Shown here: in pieces, positions 38,383 through 51,062 of the stretch
Numbering within the stretch: position 1 is the first letter of the stretch
How the letters are laid out: each line of letters starts with the position of its first letter
Source: Populus alba
Taxonomy: Eukaryota > Streptophyta > Magnoliopsida > Malpighiales > Salicaceae
Assembly: GCF_005239225.2 (NCBI RefSeq)
Contig: NC_133302.1
Coordinates: 15,223,991-15,287,990, forward strand
DNA length: 64,000 nt
Reading direction: 5' to 3'
Position numbers and translations under genes: made by a program
The notes under the pieces: generated by a model
Seen by the model: only the letters and a program-made list of their open reading frames with translations
Told to the model about the DNA's origin: nothing
Database searches by the model: none

Positions 38383-38552
38383 CATCACTGTTTCTCCAGT
38401 CTTTCTTTTCTTCGATTCTTCATTCAAATCACTAGATGGCAGTAAATTTTTCTTTGGCGGTCTAAATTCCAGTAGCAACGATTTCTCTCAGAGTTCCTTT
38501 TTTGCAGATTCACTGCCTCTTCAGCAGATGTAATAATGCCTCCATGTAATTT
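38383..38552 (-). pseudogene. SHPRH: SHPRH-like exon fragment (after the zinc-binding motif)
   Basis: Minus-strand sequence encodes LHGGIITSAEEAVNLQKRNS up to YWNLD. After a 1-bp loss it continues as PKKNLLPSSDLNEESKKRKT and GETVM, then a GTAAG donor at 38382. The expected acceptor and the first residues are not preserved. The next exon of the protein is not here but at 1424-1326, on the same strand. Confidence 0.7.
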
Positions 38553-38700
38553 GTTAAGACCAAATAACCCTCTCCCCCTTCTTCAACGTACTAAATAGTC
38601 AAACAAATATAAAAATATGATCACAGTGAATCCCCTCTCCCCCTTTTTCAACGTACTAAATAGTCAAACATCAAAGTAAACAGGCAGTTGACTAACATAC

Positions 38701-38918
38701 CTGAAATGATTCCCTCCAATTCACAATGAACACATGTGGGACCATCGTCAATAGCTTGGCATATTCGACAATGTCTCACACGTTCAATATCCTCTTCCTT
38801 TGGGTTCGCCATTGTTTGATCAATTTCCAAAATTCGATCAAGTAACGTTTGTCTAGAAGCTTCCAATTGATCTAAATGAGTCTGGATGTGGTACTTCAGA
38901 CCAGTAATGCTTCGTAAA
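38701..38918 (-). pseudogene. SHPRH: SHPRH-like exon with Cys/His zinc-binding motif
   Basis: A 218-bp exon between TTCAG and GTATG signals is fully open. It encodes LRSITGLKYHIQTHLDQLEA, then DRILEIDQTMANPKEEDIER and HCRICQAIDDGPTCVHCELE. The paired cysteines form a small zinc-binding motif characteristic of SHPRH-type proteins. The exon itself is undamaged, but its gene is fragmented. Confidence 0.75.
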
Positions 38919-39128
38919 CTGAAGTGAGATCAGTATTGGTAAACTACCATAATTAGAATTGATATCCGGACCAAGACTGCATACCAGTCAAAGGTTTTCT
39001 AACTTAGCTTTGAAGTTCAATGGGGAGTATAAGTTGGCAAAAATACAAAGCAATTACATATTATCATCAAACAAGTTGAGATAGAATGATATATTTATTC
39101 ATTGCGCATATTTTAGACAATCACTAAC

Positions 39129-39255
39129 CGTGATGCAATTCTTGATGATCTCGAATTGTTTAGAGTTCCTGAGACAGCCTCTTCAATCTTTCTTATCAGC
39201 TCACCTGTGGAATCCTTGTTCTGTTCTGCATGATTGAGAGCATCCAACCACGAAA
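39129..39255 (-). pseudogene. SHPRH: SHPRH-like exon
   Basis: A 127-bp open exon, acceptor CATACAG and donor GTTAGT, encodes SWLDALNHAEQNKDSTGELI and continues to RSSRIASR. Its phase does not match the upstream exon at 42784, so at least one small exon between them has been lost or has diverged. Confidence 0.7.
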
Positions 39256-40849
39256 CTGTATGTAGATTTTTTTCTCACAAAATGCATTACAAACTTTCAA
39301 AAGAATTATAATCTTGCTTGTCGATACGCGACGTCGGGCGACGGTTCCGCTCATTTTGTTTATTTACCAAAAAGATTTTTTTATTGGTTGGGGAAAATTA
39401 AGTTTTTATTGGAGTCGCCATCTAGTAATATGAGGGAACTAGAAATCCCAAATTAGACACTAGTCCCAGAAATTCGAGTATTGGGTTAGTTATGATTAAG
39501 GGAAGGTAGACACCACCCTTAAAACATCCTTTCAAAAAAAAGGTTACCCTTACTTGTGTGTTTTTTATTTGATTTAAATGCTATTATATTTCGAACTTAT
39601 TTGCAATTTTTTTTTTTATATAGTTAACATCGGTCCCTAAAAAAATAGGAGACACGTTAAAAATGACATTAGTCCCTAAAAATAGGAGACTCATCTAAAA
39701 TATCAACGTTTAACCCTAAAAAGGACATTTACGTCTGAGTTACCAAAAAAACAAAATTATGGACATAATCCATATTTGTTTGGTATTTAAACTTTTTTTT
39801 TTTACATCGGTCCTTTTCTATAAAAAGAGACGTGTCGACAAACAATATTTGTTTATAAAAACAAATATTTTGATATCGTTGAGATATGGGTATAACTATA
39901 TTTGAAAATTGGGCTTTGGACTCACGAATGATAACATAATAGGATGGGTGTTGGACCCACGTTGTTATTCCTTTCTTTTTTTTATTTTATTTTTTGGTTC
40001 TACAACATGCAAGAACATTTATATACAAAATAAAAAATGTTAGAAATCTAAAAAAAATTACCTGAGTGCCATAGTATAGGTAAAAGACTGAAATACCCTC
40101 GGATTTATCAGGAATTTACAAAAATGCCACTGGCAGCGCGTGTTGCTCACGCGTGGCTATTGTTGGTGGCGGCGAGATTTTCAGGCGAGCTTTCTAGCCA
40201 ACCGATATAGATCTGAGGTCGAGGATTCTGATGGTGGTGGTCTTGACGGCCGTTGATGGCTGATGAGGGAGAATCGACGACTTGAAGCTTCGGTGACCGG
40301 CGACGATCGTGGCCTTTTGCCGGCCAGATGAGGCGGCGAAAACGATGAAAACCGCGGGGGTTTTGCTTTAAACCAGGATAGCTGCCTTTCTGTGGTGGTG
40401 CGGAGGCTTGAGATGGCCGGAAAGTGGAGATTGGATGAGAGAGGGAGTCACCGGCGAGAGGAGAGAGAGACTCTGAGATTGTGCTACGGTGCGAACGCGA
40501 GTATGGTGTACCGGTGCATCTGAACACTGTGAGTCGTTGGATCTCTGATGAAACAATCGGATTGCTGTGATTGGCTAGATCTGAGGTTGATCGGACGGTC
40601 TGGATAAGTCTGGGTTTTTTCCGGTGTGGCGCGGTGCACCGAAAGCTCGGTACACCGGGTGACGTGGCGCAACGGGATCAAATCTTAAATTATTTCAACG
40701 GCTAAGATGTGTTGGGATATATTTGGTATTTTTTTAATTTTTTAAAAAAAAAAATAATATCCTACTCTCGTAAAGAAAAACTAAAAAAAATTAGGAATAG
40801 TAGCATCAATTATTTCTCTCTTTTTTCTGCCCCTTTTTCCTTTTTTCCC

Positions 40850-41960
40850 TACTCGCGTAGCTATTTATAGCCAATTACCACCCGACAACACGCATCTTCC
40901 TTAAAAATAAAAAAATATATTTATCAACTCAACTGCTTTGTATATATAATTCACCTACTCCGTTGACAAATTTTTTGATTGTTTTTTTTTATTATATATA
41001 ATAATATATATTTATATAGGTAAAATTAAAAACTCAAATCAGTATTAGAAAAAATCCATTTCAACAGCTAACACAAAAAAAAAAAAAAAAAACATTTGAT
41101 GGGTATCAACCCGGTGAACCGGGTTTTAACAGAAAAATGATGATTTGACCCGAAAATAACGATTTCGATCCGAAACGTCATGAAAACTCATTTTTTACCC
41201 TAGTCGACATGGTTTGACCCGTATTGACCCAGTGAACTCGGTTTTGGTCGGAAATGACGGTTGTGACCTGAAACAGTCCGAAACTCATTTTTTACCCTGA
41301 TCGACGTGGTTTGACCCGTATTGACCCGGTGAACTCGGTTTTGGTCAGAAATGACGGTTTTGACCCGAAACAGCCCGAAACTCATTGTTCACCCTGGTCG
41401 ACATGGTTTGACCCGTATTGACCCGGTGAACTCGATTTTGGTCGGAAATGACGGTTTTGACCCGAAACAACCCGAAACTCATTTTCTACCCTGATCAACA
41501 TGGTTTGACCCGTATTGACCCGGTGAACTCTGTTTTGATGGAAAGATGCGGTTGACTCGAAAAAAATATCTTTTTGAATTTTAAACTTTTTTTTTAAGTT
41601 TTTTTGGATTTTTATAAATAATGATAGAAATAAAATAACATTCAAGAAAATCTTGGTGAATCCAAAATTGGGTTACTTTTTTACATGCTCGCGTGGCTAT
41701 TTATAGCCAATTACCACCCGACAACACGCATCTTCCTTAAAAATAAAAAAATATATATCAACCCAACTGCTTTGTATATATAATTCACCTGCTCCAATAT
41801 AATGCAACTGCCCTGCCTGCTCCGCTGACAAATTTTTTGATTGCTTTTTTTTTATTATTATATATAATAATATATATTTATATAGGTAAAATTAAAAAAC
41901 TCAAATCAGTATTAGAAAAAATTTATTTCAACCGCTAACACAAAAAAAAAAAAAAAACAT
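40850..41960. repeat. Direct repeat within the solo LTR, duplicating its promoter
   Basis: About 250 bp beginning at the TATA region (40850-41105) recurs at 41688-41960, including 'ccaattaccacccgacaac' and an A-tract followed by 'catttgatgggtatcaac'. The 97-bp array lies between the copies. Confidence 0.75.
41130..41545. repeat. 97-bp tandem repeat, about four copies
   Basis: 'ggtttgacccgtattgaccc' starts at 41211 (variant), 41308, 41405 and 41502, a steady 97-bp period. It lies inside the solo LTR. The minus-strand frames here are repeats of the same peptide and not genes. Confidence 0.9.
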
Positions 41961-42783
41961 TTGATGGGTATCAACCTGGTGAACTACCAGAAAATAGATG
42001 ACAGAGGGTTCAACTACCAGAAAATAACAGATTAGGGCCTATTTTTGTGTGAGAAAATAGTAGCATGCAAGAAAACCTGGTAGACAATGGCAAACAGCAT
42101 GGGTTTGAGTAAGAATCCTAAACACTGAATCATGAAATACCATCATGAAAGGGAATTCCTATTATTCTCTTTGAAGGGGAATGGGTTTGAGGTGGGATTC
42201 TTTAAGGGATCATAAAAGCAGGCTGTTAAAGATTTGCTTCTCCTATATCAGTGTCTAATTTGAGTAGGAACCAGCTCGAATCAGAGCAGTGTTTGTGGGC
42301 AGAGAATGTGAGAACTGGTAGAAAACAATTCCTACTGACCAAAAACGCAGAGAACATCTACATCTTGATGAAGTCCAATGAGCATAGGTTTCTGCTAATG
42401 AAATTTGTGAGTGGGGTGAGGTTCCTGAAGTTGTATATATCTATACTGAAACAAATACAGTTCCCTTCACTTTGGCTAATTATACAGATTTGGATTGGCT
42501 GCAATATAATCCAGCATGAGGCCAATCATGGAGGTTTAGTGTTGCGTGACCTAATTTTTATACACATCTATATAGTTTATCTGATTATTCAATAAAAAAA
42601 AAAGGATTTCTAGATCAAATATATGTAGTCATGAGATATAAATGTGCCATGTTGTAAACTCTACATTCAATGAAATAACCACATCCAGATATACTGATAA
42701 TTTATGTAAACACGGCTCTATTTATGACATAGCATTGCATTATGAGAAAGTTTATATCATGTTCCAATATGGAGGAAACATAC

Positions 42784-43289
42784 CTGTGTGTATGATTTGT
42801 TAAAGTCTAGCTGAGCTGCAGAAAGTTTTGAACTAAACACAGACAAGTATTTCTGTTTGAAGTTCTCACATGCTGTTCTCAAATATTGAGTACTGAAGGA
42901 TGTGGATGACATGTCATGATTATTGTTGCCTTTTTTATTACCAACTGAGCAATTTTCTGATAGTTCCAGTGAATTCACAGCATCAATGGTGAAATCTGAA
43001 TCTTCACCACTGACTTTTTGTTTCAAGCATTCCCCAAGTTGTTTTAGAATCAATCCACTCGGATTATTAAATGCTAAATTAAGGATTTGAAGATTAGAAA
43101 GCATCTTAATATCTAAGGGAATGGCACCTGAAAGATGGTTGTTGTTAAGAACAAGCTTGTACAACAACTTCAAACCCCCTAAATCTTTTGGGATGGCTCC
43201 TTTTAACTGATTTGATGACAGATCTATCAAGCGCAATTGAGTAGCCTTCCCAAGCTCTGGTGGTATCTCACTAGAAACATTATTGTTTG
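42784..43289 (-). pseudogene. Chimeric LRR/SHPRH reading frame (3' part of copy C)
   Basis: From 43289 the frame encodes receptor LRRs ([20 protein letters not shown] onward) up to KQLGEC near 43027. It then continues without a frame change into KQKVSGEDSDFTIDAVNSLE through LSAAQLDFNKSYTQ, which I recognise as SHPRH-like. It ends at a GTATGT donor (42783). Transmembrane and kinase parts of the receptor are absent. SHPRH-like exons follow further left on the same strand. The chimera joins the LRR portion at 53.9-55 kb once the retrotransposon is removed. The frame is open, but copy C is broken upstream. Confidence 0.75.
43285..43289. repeat. Target site duplication GTTTG (left)
   Basis: GTTTG here and at 53874-53878 flank the LTR element. 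The unbroken site in copy D (near 60675) has one GTTTG in the same LRR codon context. Confidence 0.95.
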
Positions 43290-45425
43290 TGTTGCTACCC
43301 AATTTTTGACCCATGTTTTTTATATATTTTCAAAAAATCCAAAATAGAGAAAAACAAAGAAAATCCAAAAAATATGTTTTTAATATATTTTCGTCATTTT
43401 AGCATTTTCAACGTCGTCTAAAAAGAATTTAATTTTTCAAACGCGTTCGACTTTTCACGCGTCGTTTTTAAAATCATTGATTTTCCTCATCGAGTCGACG
43501 TTGATATTGCTCATTTTCAAAAAATACAAAAAAACAAGAAAAATCAAATTTTACAAAAAAAGAAAGTTAAGGGACCAATTTTGAAAACTTGGCAATATTT
43601 TTTGCCTATAAATACTGGTTTCCAACACTTACAAAGGGGGGGGACAATTTTGTAAAGAGGGGAGAAACACAAAAAACCCTAAACTTATCTCTGCCCAAAG
43701 GCAGCCGCCGGAGCCCCCCAGCCCCTTTGATTTTTTTATTTTCTTCCTTCCCCCAGCCACAGCTTACCCACACACAGCCAAACAGCCCCCAAACACCCTT
43801 GACATTTTTTTCTCTCTTTCGAAACCAGCCAAACAGCCTGCACTTCCCGGACTTAATTTTTTTTCTGACAGACCCGACCAAAGGTTATGCTCCCTCACCA
43901 GCACAACCCCGGACCCGGCATCTCCCTCACTCTCCCAGTCCTGACCCCCATTTTCTACTCCTTCTCCAGCCGAAACCAGAGAAACAAAGCCACCCCTGGC
44001 CTTTGATTTTTACTCAGCCGGCAACAAACCGACAGTCTCCTCTCTTTCAAAACCAAACCGAAGCAGCCAATCTGTTTCCCCAAGCCACAAATCTGCCCTC
44101 TCTCACCTGAAAAAGACCAACGACCACAGACCCATCAACGCCGAACCCCCTCCCTCAGCCAATCGCAGATCTGCTCTCCTCCATTCTGCCCCAGCGGCGG
44201 CAGCGGCGGCGCCGTCCTTCTCCTCTCAGCCGACCCGTCGGTCTCCTTCACCTGGCCGACACCACAGATCTGCCCGTCTTCGGCATCCCGCAGCAAAGAC
44301 GACCCCGCAGCAAAGACGACCCTGCAGCCGGTCCTCCACCACGCACGGCTGCAACAAGTAGCTCCAGCACCACCGAGAGCACGACCTTCCACCGCTCACA
44401 GAAACCAACCGACCACCATCAGCACCGCCATCGATCCCCCCGCAACTGAAGAACCCAGCGGCGACGCCCCCTTTCTCAGTCGTTCCTCTTCACTGCCGCC
44501 TGAAACAGAGAAGGAGAAGCCAGATCGGACAAGAAGAAGCAAAAAAGAAAACCGAAGCAGATTTGAAGGAGAAGAGAGGCAGATCGGGAAAACAAAAGAA
44601 ATAAAACAAAAATAAAATCGACTGCTTTGTTGCGTTTCTTTCAGTGTTTGTGCAGGTCACCGCCGGCGAGAAAGAAGGGAGGAACACGTTTTCAGACCCC
44701 TGCTGCTGGATTTTTTACGGCGGCGCGTCAACCCACGCGCCGCCAGTGGCGTGGCGCGTGGAGCAGACGCGGCGCCACTGTTTTCAGCCCCAGAATCATG
44801 CGAACACTGTTCCCGTGGCTGCACTGCCCCTGATTCTATTTTTTAGGGGTTTATTTTGTAATTTTAATGGAATTTTTTGTTTAGTTGTTTTAGTTTGTAA
44901 TTTGTAATGTGATGTACAAAAAGAAAAAAAAAAGAGTGATAAATAACAACAAAAAAAAAAAGAAATGTTTGTGTGTGCTTGTATGTTTGTTTTTTTATTT
45001 TAAAAATCAAAAAGGACAAAAAAGAATTATTTGTTAATTTAAATATGGTTAAATATCTCAAGGACAAATAAAATCAAGTTGTATTTTCCATGAAAATATG
45101 AGGACAAGTTTCTACATATATTCGGGGATTTAATAACTGATTTATTCAAGCCTAAGAATTTAATTAATATTTTAAATTTTCAAATCACATCAGAACACGA
45201 AGCAGCTTATCTCAGGTAGGGTGTGTTAGGGGTGCTAATACCTTCCCTAACCACAACCAGTCCCTTACCCATGATCTCTGACAAGGCCAGTACATCAGGT
45301 TTCCTAGTAGCCCTCAATAAATTACTAGGTGGCGACTCCCTCGAACGAATTCAAAGCAAACGCAACAAACGATGAAAAATCGCCAGCCGATGCCGCGCGC
45401 CGGATTTTTTTTTTGGGGTGCGACA
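43290..45425 (+). repeat. 5' LTR
   Basis: TATA box CCTATAAATAC is at 43605-43615. A C-rich leader downstream gives a long proline-rich frame (43589-44110) that is repeated in the other LTR and resembles no protein. A GC hairpin, GGCGGCGCGT/ACGCGCCGCC, lies near 44718-44745. Confidence 0.93.
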
Positions 45426-45428
45426 GAA

Positions 45429-45446
45429 TGGCGACTCCACTGGGGA
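45429..45446 (+). other. Primer binding site, tRNA-Arg type
   Basis: TGGCGACTCCACTGGGGA begins 3 bp after the LTR. It is complementary to a plant tRNA-Arg 3' end (…CCCCAGTGGAGTCG plus CCA). Confidence 0.8.
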
Positions 45447-48400
45447 AGGTATTGTTTTCAACTTTATCGGACTAAGCTTTGTGTTTTGATGTGTTTAAGT
45501 TTTTATTGTACTTTGTTTTATTTTATTTGTGTTTTATTCATGCATTATATATAATTCTCTCATGCATCACAAGTTTTAATTTTTGAAAGCACATACAAGC
45601 TTTAGGTTAGGTGGGGGACTAGCAGCTTACCTTACGACTTGAGTCAAGGTTGAAGTTTGTGTAAACCCCAACTCTTTGTTGAGTGCTTAGACTGGTAATA
45701 GTTGGACACGTGCCAACCAATTACCTGATGGGCCCCTATATTGCCTTTACGAGGGCAATCACTGGGACAACAAGAGACCCTTTTAGAGACCAAGTAGCAA
45801 ACCTACCCTGTCTCACGTAAAATAAATAGAACTTGTCCTTAAGTTGTATGTGCTATCGTTGTTTGCATCTGGGCAAAATCACGATTCTTGTTCCATCATA
45901 CAAGAGTTACGACCATATTGTCACCCCTCGAAGGGCGAGTTCATCATATAGATTACATGTTCATACATTTATCATGCATGAACCGGGTTGAAAGGTAGGT
46001 TCCCCCGCACAAGCTGTGTTGCAAGTGATTGAAGAAAGATGAGGGAATTGTAGAAAGGTGTCAGATAGCGGCTCATTATCCGATTGAGTTTGAGAGCATC
46101 AAAGGTGAAGTAGCTGGACTCAGATCTGCTCGAACAAGTGTTGAGCATCAAATGGAAAGAGAATGTCTGCATAGTCTTCTGTGGGAACACTGCTGGTTCA
46201 CATCTAATTGAAGTTGTATCTCTCCTTTTCCGTCATGAACAATAGCAACAATGCCTTCAATCATCAACTAATGACAACTCTGGTTTTTGCCCAGTTGCAC
46301 TGTTAAATGTTCATTGCCTCCATATCATCTAATGGAACCAAACGACTACTAGCCTTTTGTTCATGGTGCATCAGTCTGTTTTGAAGTTACCCCAATTATG
46401 AGCTCAATTCCAGTTCAGCAGCACAAGATGGTCTGAAAAACCATGATTAAACACTGAACTTCAATGTGGCAGAGCTCTCTCTACAAAAATCCCTTTATGA
46501 CTCTGTAAATTGGGAATGCAAGAGGGGATTTATAAGTTGCATATGCTACAAATATTTCTCTCATCAGTTTCAGCACGAAGACATCTTAGTAGGTTGAAGA
46601 GCCAGACCTGGTCTGGAAAATATGAGCAGACTTCAAACTTCACCATAGCAGAGCTCTCTCGGCAGGAATCTGTTTATGGATCCGCAAGTGGGAAATCCAA
46701 GAATGAATACAGTAGTTTCAGATCATCTATGATTTTCCTCCAAACAGTATCAGTATTAAAATGCAAAAGTAGAGAGAAGAGACATGCCTAGACTGAAAAA
46801 CATGAAGAATACTGAAACTTCAACAGAGCAGGACTTCCTCTATAGGTGTTTGTTTGCTGCACTGTCAGTGAGAAATCGAAGAGGGGACAAAGGAGTTTTA
46901 GATTCATCAGGTGCTCTTCCAATAGAGACAATGTGTGATTCCACACGTCGGTAGTGGCGATACTACAAGTCTCTAGGCGCTGCCAGGATTACCAAGATAT
47001 TAAGAGGTTTCCAACAATCCTAGAACAACAACAATAACATTGGAAGATTGACATGAAGTTGTGGATTGCCAAAAATTGAACAAGCTATCAAGATGGGAAA
47101 GATTGAAGTTTTTGTTATGGATTCCAGAACCGCGAAGAGAGTTGAATCAGAAGATGACTCTCGATTGAGAAACCTCAGTTATTTTGCCTAGTCAAGCCTT
47201 GCTCAAGCATCAATTGATCAAATGTCTTTGCCAAGATGGGACATTCCTATGCCGTTTAAGTTTGTCGACCAGCATCTGCCAGATTCCAGAATTTTGCTTG
47301 ACTCCGACAAATCCCATGCAACCACCAATTTCTCGGTGGTATAATTCAGATAAGAGATGTGATGTCATGGTGGGGTCCTCAACCATTTCAAGTGAATAGT
47401 TTCAAGAATTGCAAGAATTGAGTCTGAAAGTTGGTGAGCAAGAGACAAGTTGAGTCGGTGAAGGAGGGTGTCATTGGCTATATTGTCCCCCGAACATCTT
47501 CAGAATGACATGTTGATCGAAAGCGCTTGGCAAAACGCAAATATTGCCAGAAAAGCTGATTCAAGAATGGTGATGAACAGTCAATCATATTGTTTTGGAA
47601 TTCTGCATTTTGTTTTGGGATCACATCTCATCCTTCAACGAAACATGTCTTGCTTTGTCTCTTTGTTGTTTTGAAATCAACAGATGTTTAACATTTTATT
47701 TTGATAAAATATTTTGATCAAACTCCAACATGCGATAAAGGATAATCAATCCTGAAGATTAAAAGTGTTTTGATTGCAGAAATGACTCGATTCTTGTTGA
47801 AATGACATGAGGTGACCAAACAAATTTTGAGCCCTTACATGAAACTAAACCACACATCATATAGCTAAGTTTTAGCAGTATGCATAATGACATGTAGTGG
47901 ATTCGGTAGTTATGGACTCGTGAATCATGATTCTTACAAGTCCAAATCATTACACTAGATGAGGTCAAAATTTATCGGTTCTAACTGACCTTGCTTGAAA
48001 TGAGAAAATGCCATCTTTGATATCCCTTCACTTTCTAAAAGTTATATCCCTTGTAGTCCCATTTTGAGCTGGATAGAATATTCTTTTCATAAAAACCCTG
48101 ACTAGGATCACACCCCATACTGTGGGCAGATGAGAGATATGTTGGAGACATTGATATAATTAATGGATAAAGGGAAAGGCTTAGAACAAAAGTCCAATGA
48201 TTGAGAGAGAGCTAGAAGAAGACACATAGACTGGGGGCATATAAGAAAGTTTTGAGGAAGGCTATGAAAAAAAAAGAGAATGAAAAAAGGAAGTTGAATT
48301 TGCCTTCACTTAAATACAAGTCAAAGATAAAGGAAGGAGAATGTTATCAAGTCTATAAAAGAGAAAAAGAAATTTCAATCAAGGAAAGGCACGACAAAAG

Positions 48401-50650
48401 TCAACACCAGAAAAAGACTAAGTTATAAACGTGACTTTTGGTATCCATTATAAAGCCTCTGATGTTATCAGATGATTAAGGTTGGTTATTCATCATGGAA
48501 ACGTGGATTTTGATTATGACTTATGTTAAGAAAAGACTGATCTTTGAGGTTAACAAGGTTATATGGCATTTCCTCTACCAAGACAACAATAGAAAAGAGT
48601 TGATGAATAGTTAATGTTGATCCTAGGTCTTTGAAACCCTCAAACACCTTTTGAGCCTGTGAAATTCCTTTCTTTCATAGCCATGAACCATAGCCTGCAT
48701 TACGTGCTTTTAAAAGCCCTTTTTAATCAAGCAAGAAATTTGAACCGATAAATGGCGCTCTCAAAACTTAAAGAGCTTTTCCATAAGGGTCGTGACTTCG
48801 TGACTTCATGAATTAAGCTACTGGTTATTATGCATGCTGATAAAATAAATGCTAAGAAAAGAAACAACTTTTCTTGATAAAGCCTCAGCATCTTGTTTTT
48901 GAAATTCATAAAAATATCACCTCATCACAGACCATCAAATGATATACCCAATATCAAGGATTCAAATTGATACAAAGAACCATGGAAAAAGCCATTTTAA
49001 TCCTACAACGGGTCGATTTCTGTTTTCAAAATACAAGACAATCAAAGGACTGTGTATTTCGAATAACGTGTGTTGGGTCTTTGATCAAAAAGCTTGATTT
49101 TCAAAAGATTTCCAAAAAAGGACATCTCTGATTTCATTTCAACAAACTAGACTTTGAATAGACATGATCTTTGAAATATGAGAGTTGATTCCAGAACAAG
49201 GAAGATTATCAAACACAGAAGAACATTGATTGAGTATGCAAAATCGTTGATAGAAATGACATTGAAGTCCTCGACACTCCTTGAAAAGTTGAGCAGCTGG
49301 GGGCAATACAGTGGACCTTAAGAAGGAAAACAAACAGTATCCAGATCAACTGGGGGCAAAGAAAGAATCACATGATGAGTCATCAAAGTCCATCAAAGTC
49401 ATTCCTGGCATTCACAAAAGCCATTTGGTTGTAAACAGAAGAATGAGCATGTTCAGATCAACTAGGGGCAATGTTGTTCAAAGACAATCCATGATTTAGT
49501 GAACTTCAGCAGCAATTGATGAGCAACACTGCACTTGAAGGATATTTTCATATCTTCATCTTGGGTCACCCTCTGAAACATGGCTATGACTCCTGACAGA
49601 TGTTATTGGGTGAGTGCATTTGAATGAACATCGAACATATGCACACCACCAAGACTTACTGTGGAACAATGATGCACTTGAAGGACAATCTCATATTGTC
49701 ATCCTTTGAAACATGGTTATCGACAGACGTTACCACACAACTGCATTGAATGAATGTCAGAAAGGCACCCACCTCGAAGACTGACTGTGGGATAATTTGT
49801 TTTGAAGCCATATGAGCGCTTCACCGCATGAGTATGGGTGATAAAAGCAGCATCATTGATGAGGCCGAGGCATTTCTTTTCATAATCTGATTAGAAGAGT
49901 TGAAAGGAGTCTATGAGAAGAGCACTGAGCATACAACCATGAGCCTTTTTACTGCAAGTTATGAGATGCATGTCTGGACGACTGGATGCACACAATCAAT
50001 CAGAGGATAATTCTCAGAAGAAGCCAGGAGAGAAAATCCTTCATGATGAATCAAGCAGTACCACACTTGGGGGCATTGTAAAGCTTGATGAGAGATGCGA
50101 GCAGTAATTGTCGAAGACAGCCCGGGATGGGCATTGCATTTACAGCTGAGTGGATGGGCAGTACATGAATGAGTCAATACCTCGGAAGAACAAAGAAAGC
50201 TTTGGATATAAACAAGGGCACCCTATGATGATGGAGCATCAAGGAGGGGGGGACCTATATTTCAAATCAGGTAAGGATGCATGCATATCATCTAACCTTA
50301 AAAAAAAAAAAAAAAAAAAATTTTTGCACATATTTTTGAATTGTTACAGGAAAATCCTTAAGGAGGTCCAGCAAGATATTGGAAAAAGAAAGAAGCATGG
50401 TGGTGATGATAATAAAGAATCGGTTTTGATCATGGAATAAAAGGACGATGGGATGAACCCTAACATTAGGAAAATCCCAAAGAAATGACAAGATCAACCT
50501 CGCAATCGGGAAGCCTCGAGTTTTCAACCCTTGCAGTCAGGAAACACCGAGTTTTCAAATCCTACGATCGGGACTTATCAGGAAGCACCAAGTTTTCCAG
50601 CCCTTCTTCTGTCATCCCCTCAGGACTTCGCCAGGTAAGTCCTATTTTTC
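45447..50650 (+). other. Internal region of the LTR element, non-coding
   Basis: About 5.2 kb with no long frame or recognisable Gag/Pol motif. Diverged repeats of about 180 bp occur at 46470, 46650 and 46830, marked by 'gcagagctctctc'. Phrases such as 'tgggggca' recur at several points. A poly-A tract lies at 50300-50319. Confidence 0.6.
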
Positions 50651-50654
50651 ACAC

Positions 50655-51062
50655 TTGTCATATCATTTTTTTTCCATCTGGGTAGGTCGCCCATCATAAT
50701 AAGACCGTTCTTCAAATTTTTTCCATCCGGGTAGGTCACCCATGACAATGAGACCGCAGTTTTCCACATTTTTTCCATCTGGGTAGGTCACCCATTACAA
50801 TGAGACCGCATTTCATATTCTTTCTATTTGGGTAGGTCGCCCATCACAACGAGACCACTTCATCATATTTTTTCCATCTGGGTAGGTCACCCATTACAAT
50901 GAGACCACACTTCATATTTTTTCCATTTTTTTGGGTAGGTCGCCCATTACAATGAGACCACACTTCACATTCTTTCTATCTGGGTAGGTCACCCATTACA
51001 ATGAGACCACACTTCATATTTTTTCCACGTGGGTAGGTCACCCATTACAATGAGACCGCACT
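50655..51062 (+). repeat. Minisatellite 1, about 48-bp units, 8 copies
   Basis: Core 'gggtaggtcacccattacaa' plus 'tgagacc', preceded by 'ttttccatctg'. Cores begin near 50681, 50729, 50782, 50830, 50879, 50933, 50983 and 51030. Confidence 0.9.

Larger units (their letters stand above)
39319..42029 (-). mobile_element. Gypsy-type solo LTR (Ogre/Tat-like), reverse orientation
   Basis: The left end TGTCGATACGCG is the complement of an LTR terminus ...CGACA. The first 200 bp have the same landmarks in the same order as the complemented 3' end of the intact LTR at 45425: 'ggagtcgcca', 'ctagtaat', 'gaggg' and 'aaggta'. A GC-rich leader (40130-40680) and minus-strand TATA boxes CTATAAATAG (40870-40861 and 41707-41698) also match LTR organisation. 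No internal coding region is attached. The right boundary is uncertain and I could not find a target duplication. Confidence 0.6.

Noticed and set aside
41200..41645. Repetitive peptide frames
   Set aside because: Translation of the 97-bp tandem repeat; the period is not a multiple of three, so no stable protein repeat exists.
43589..44110. 173-codon proline-rich frame
   Set aside because: It lies in the C-rich LTR leader, is repeated in the other LTR at 52034-52564 and resembles no protein.
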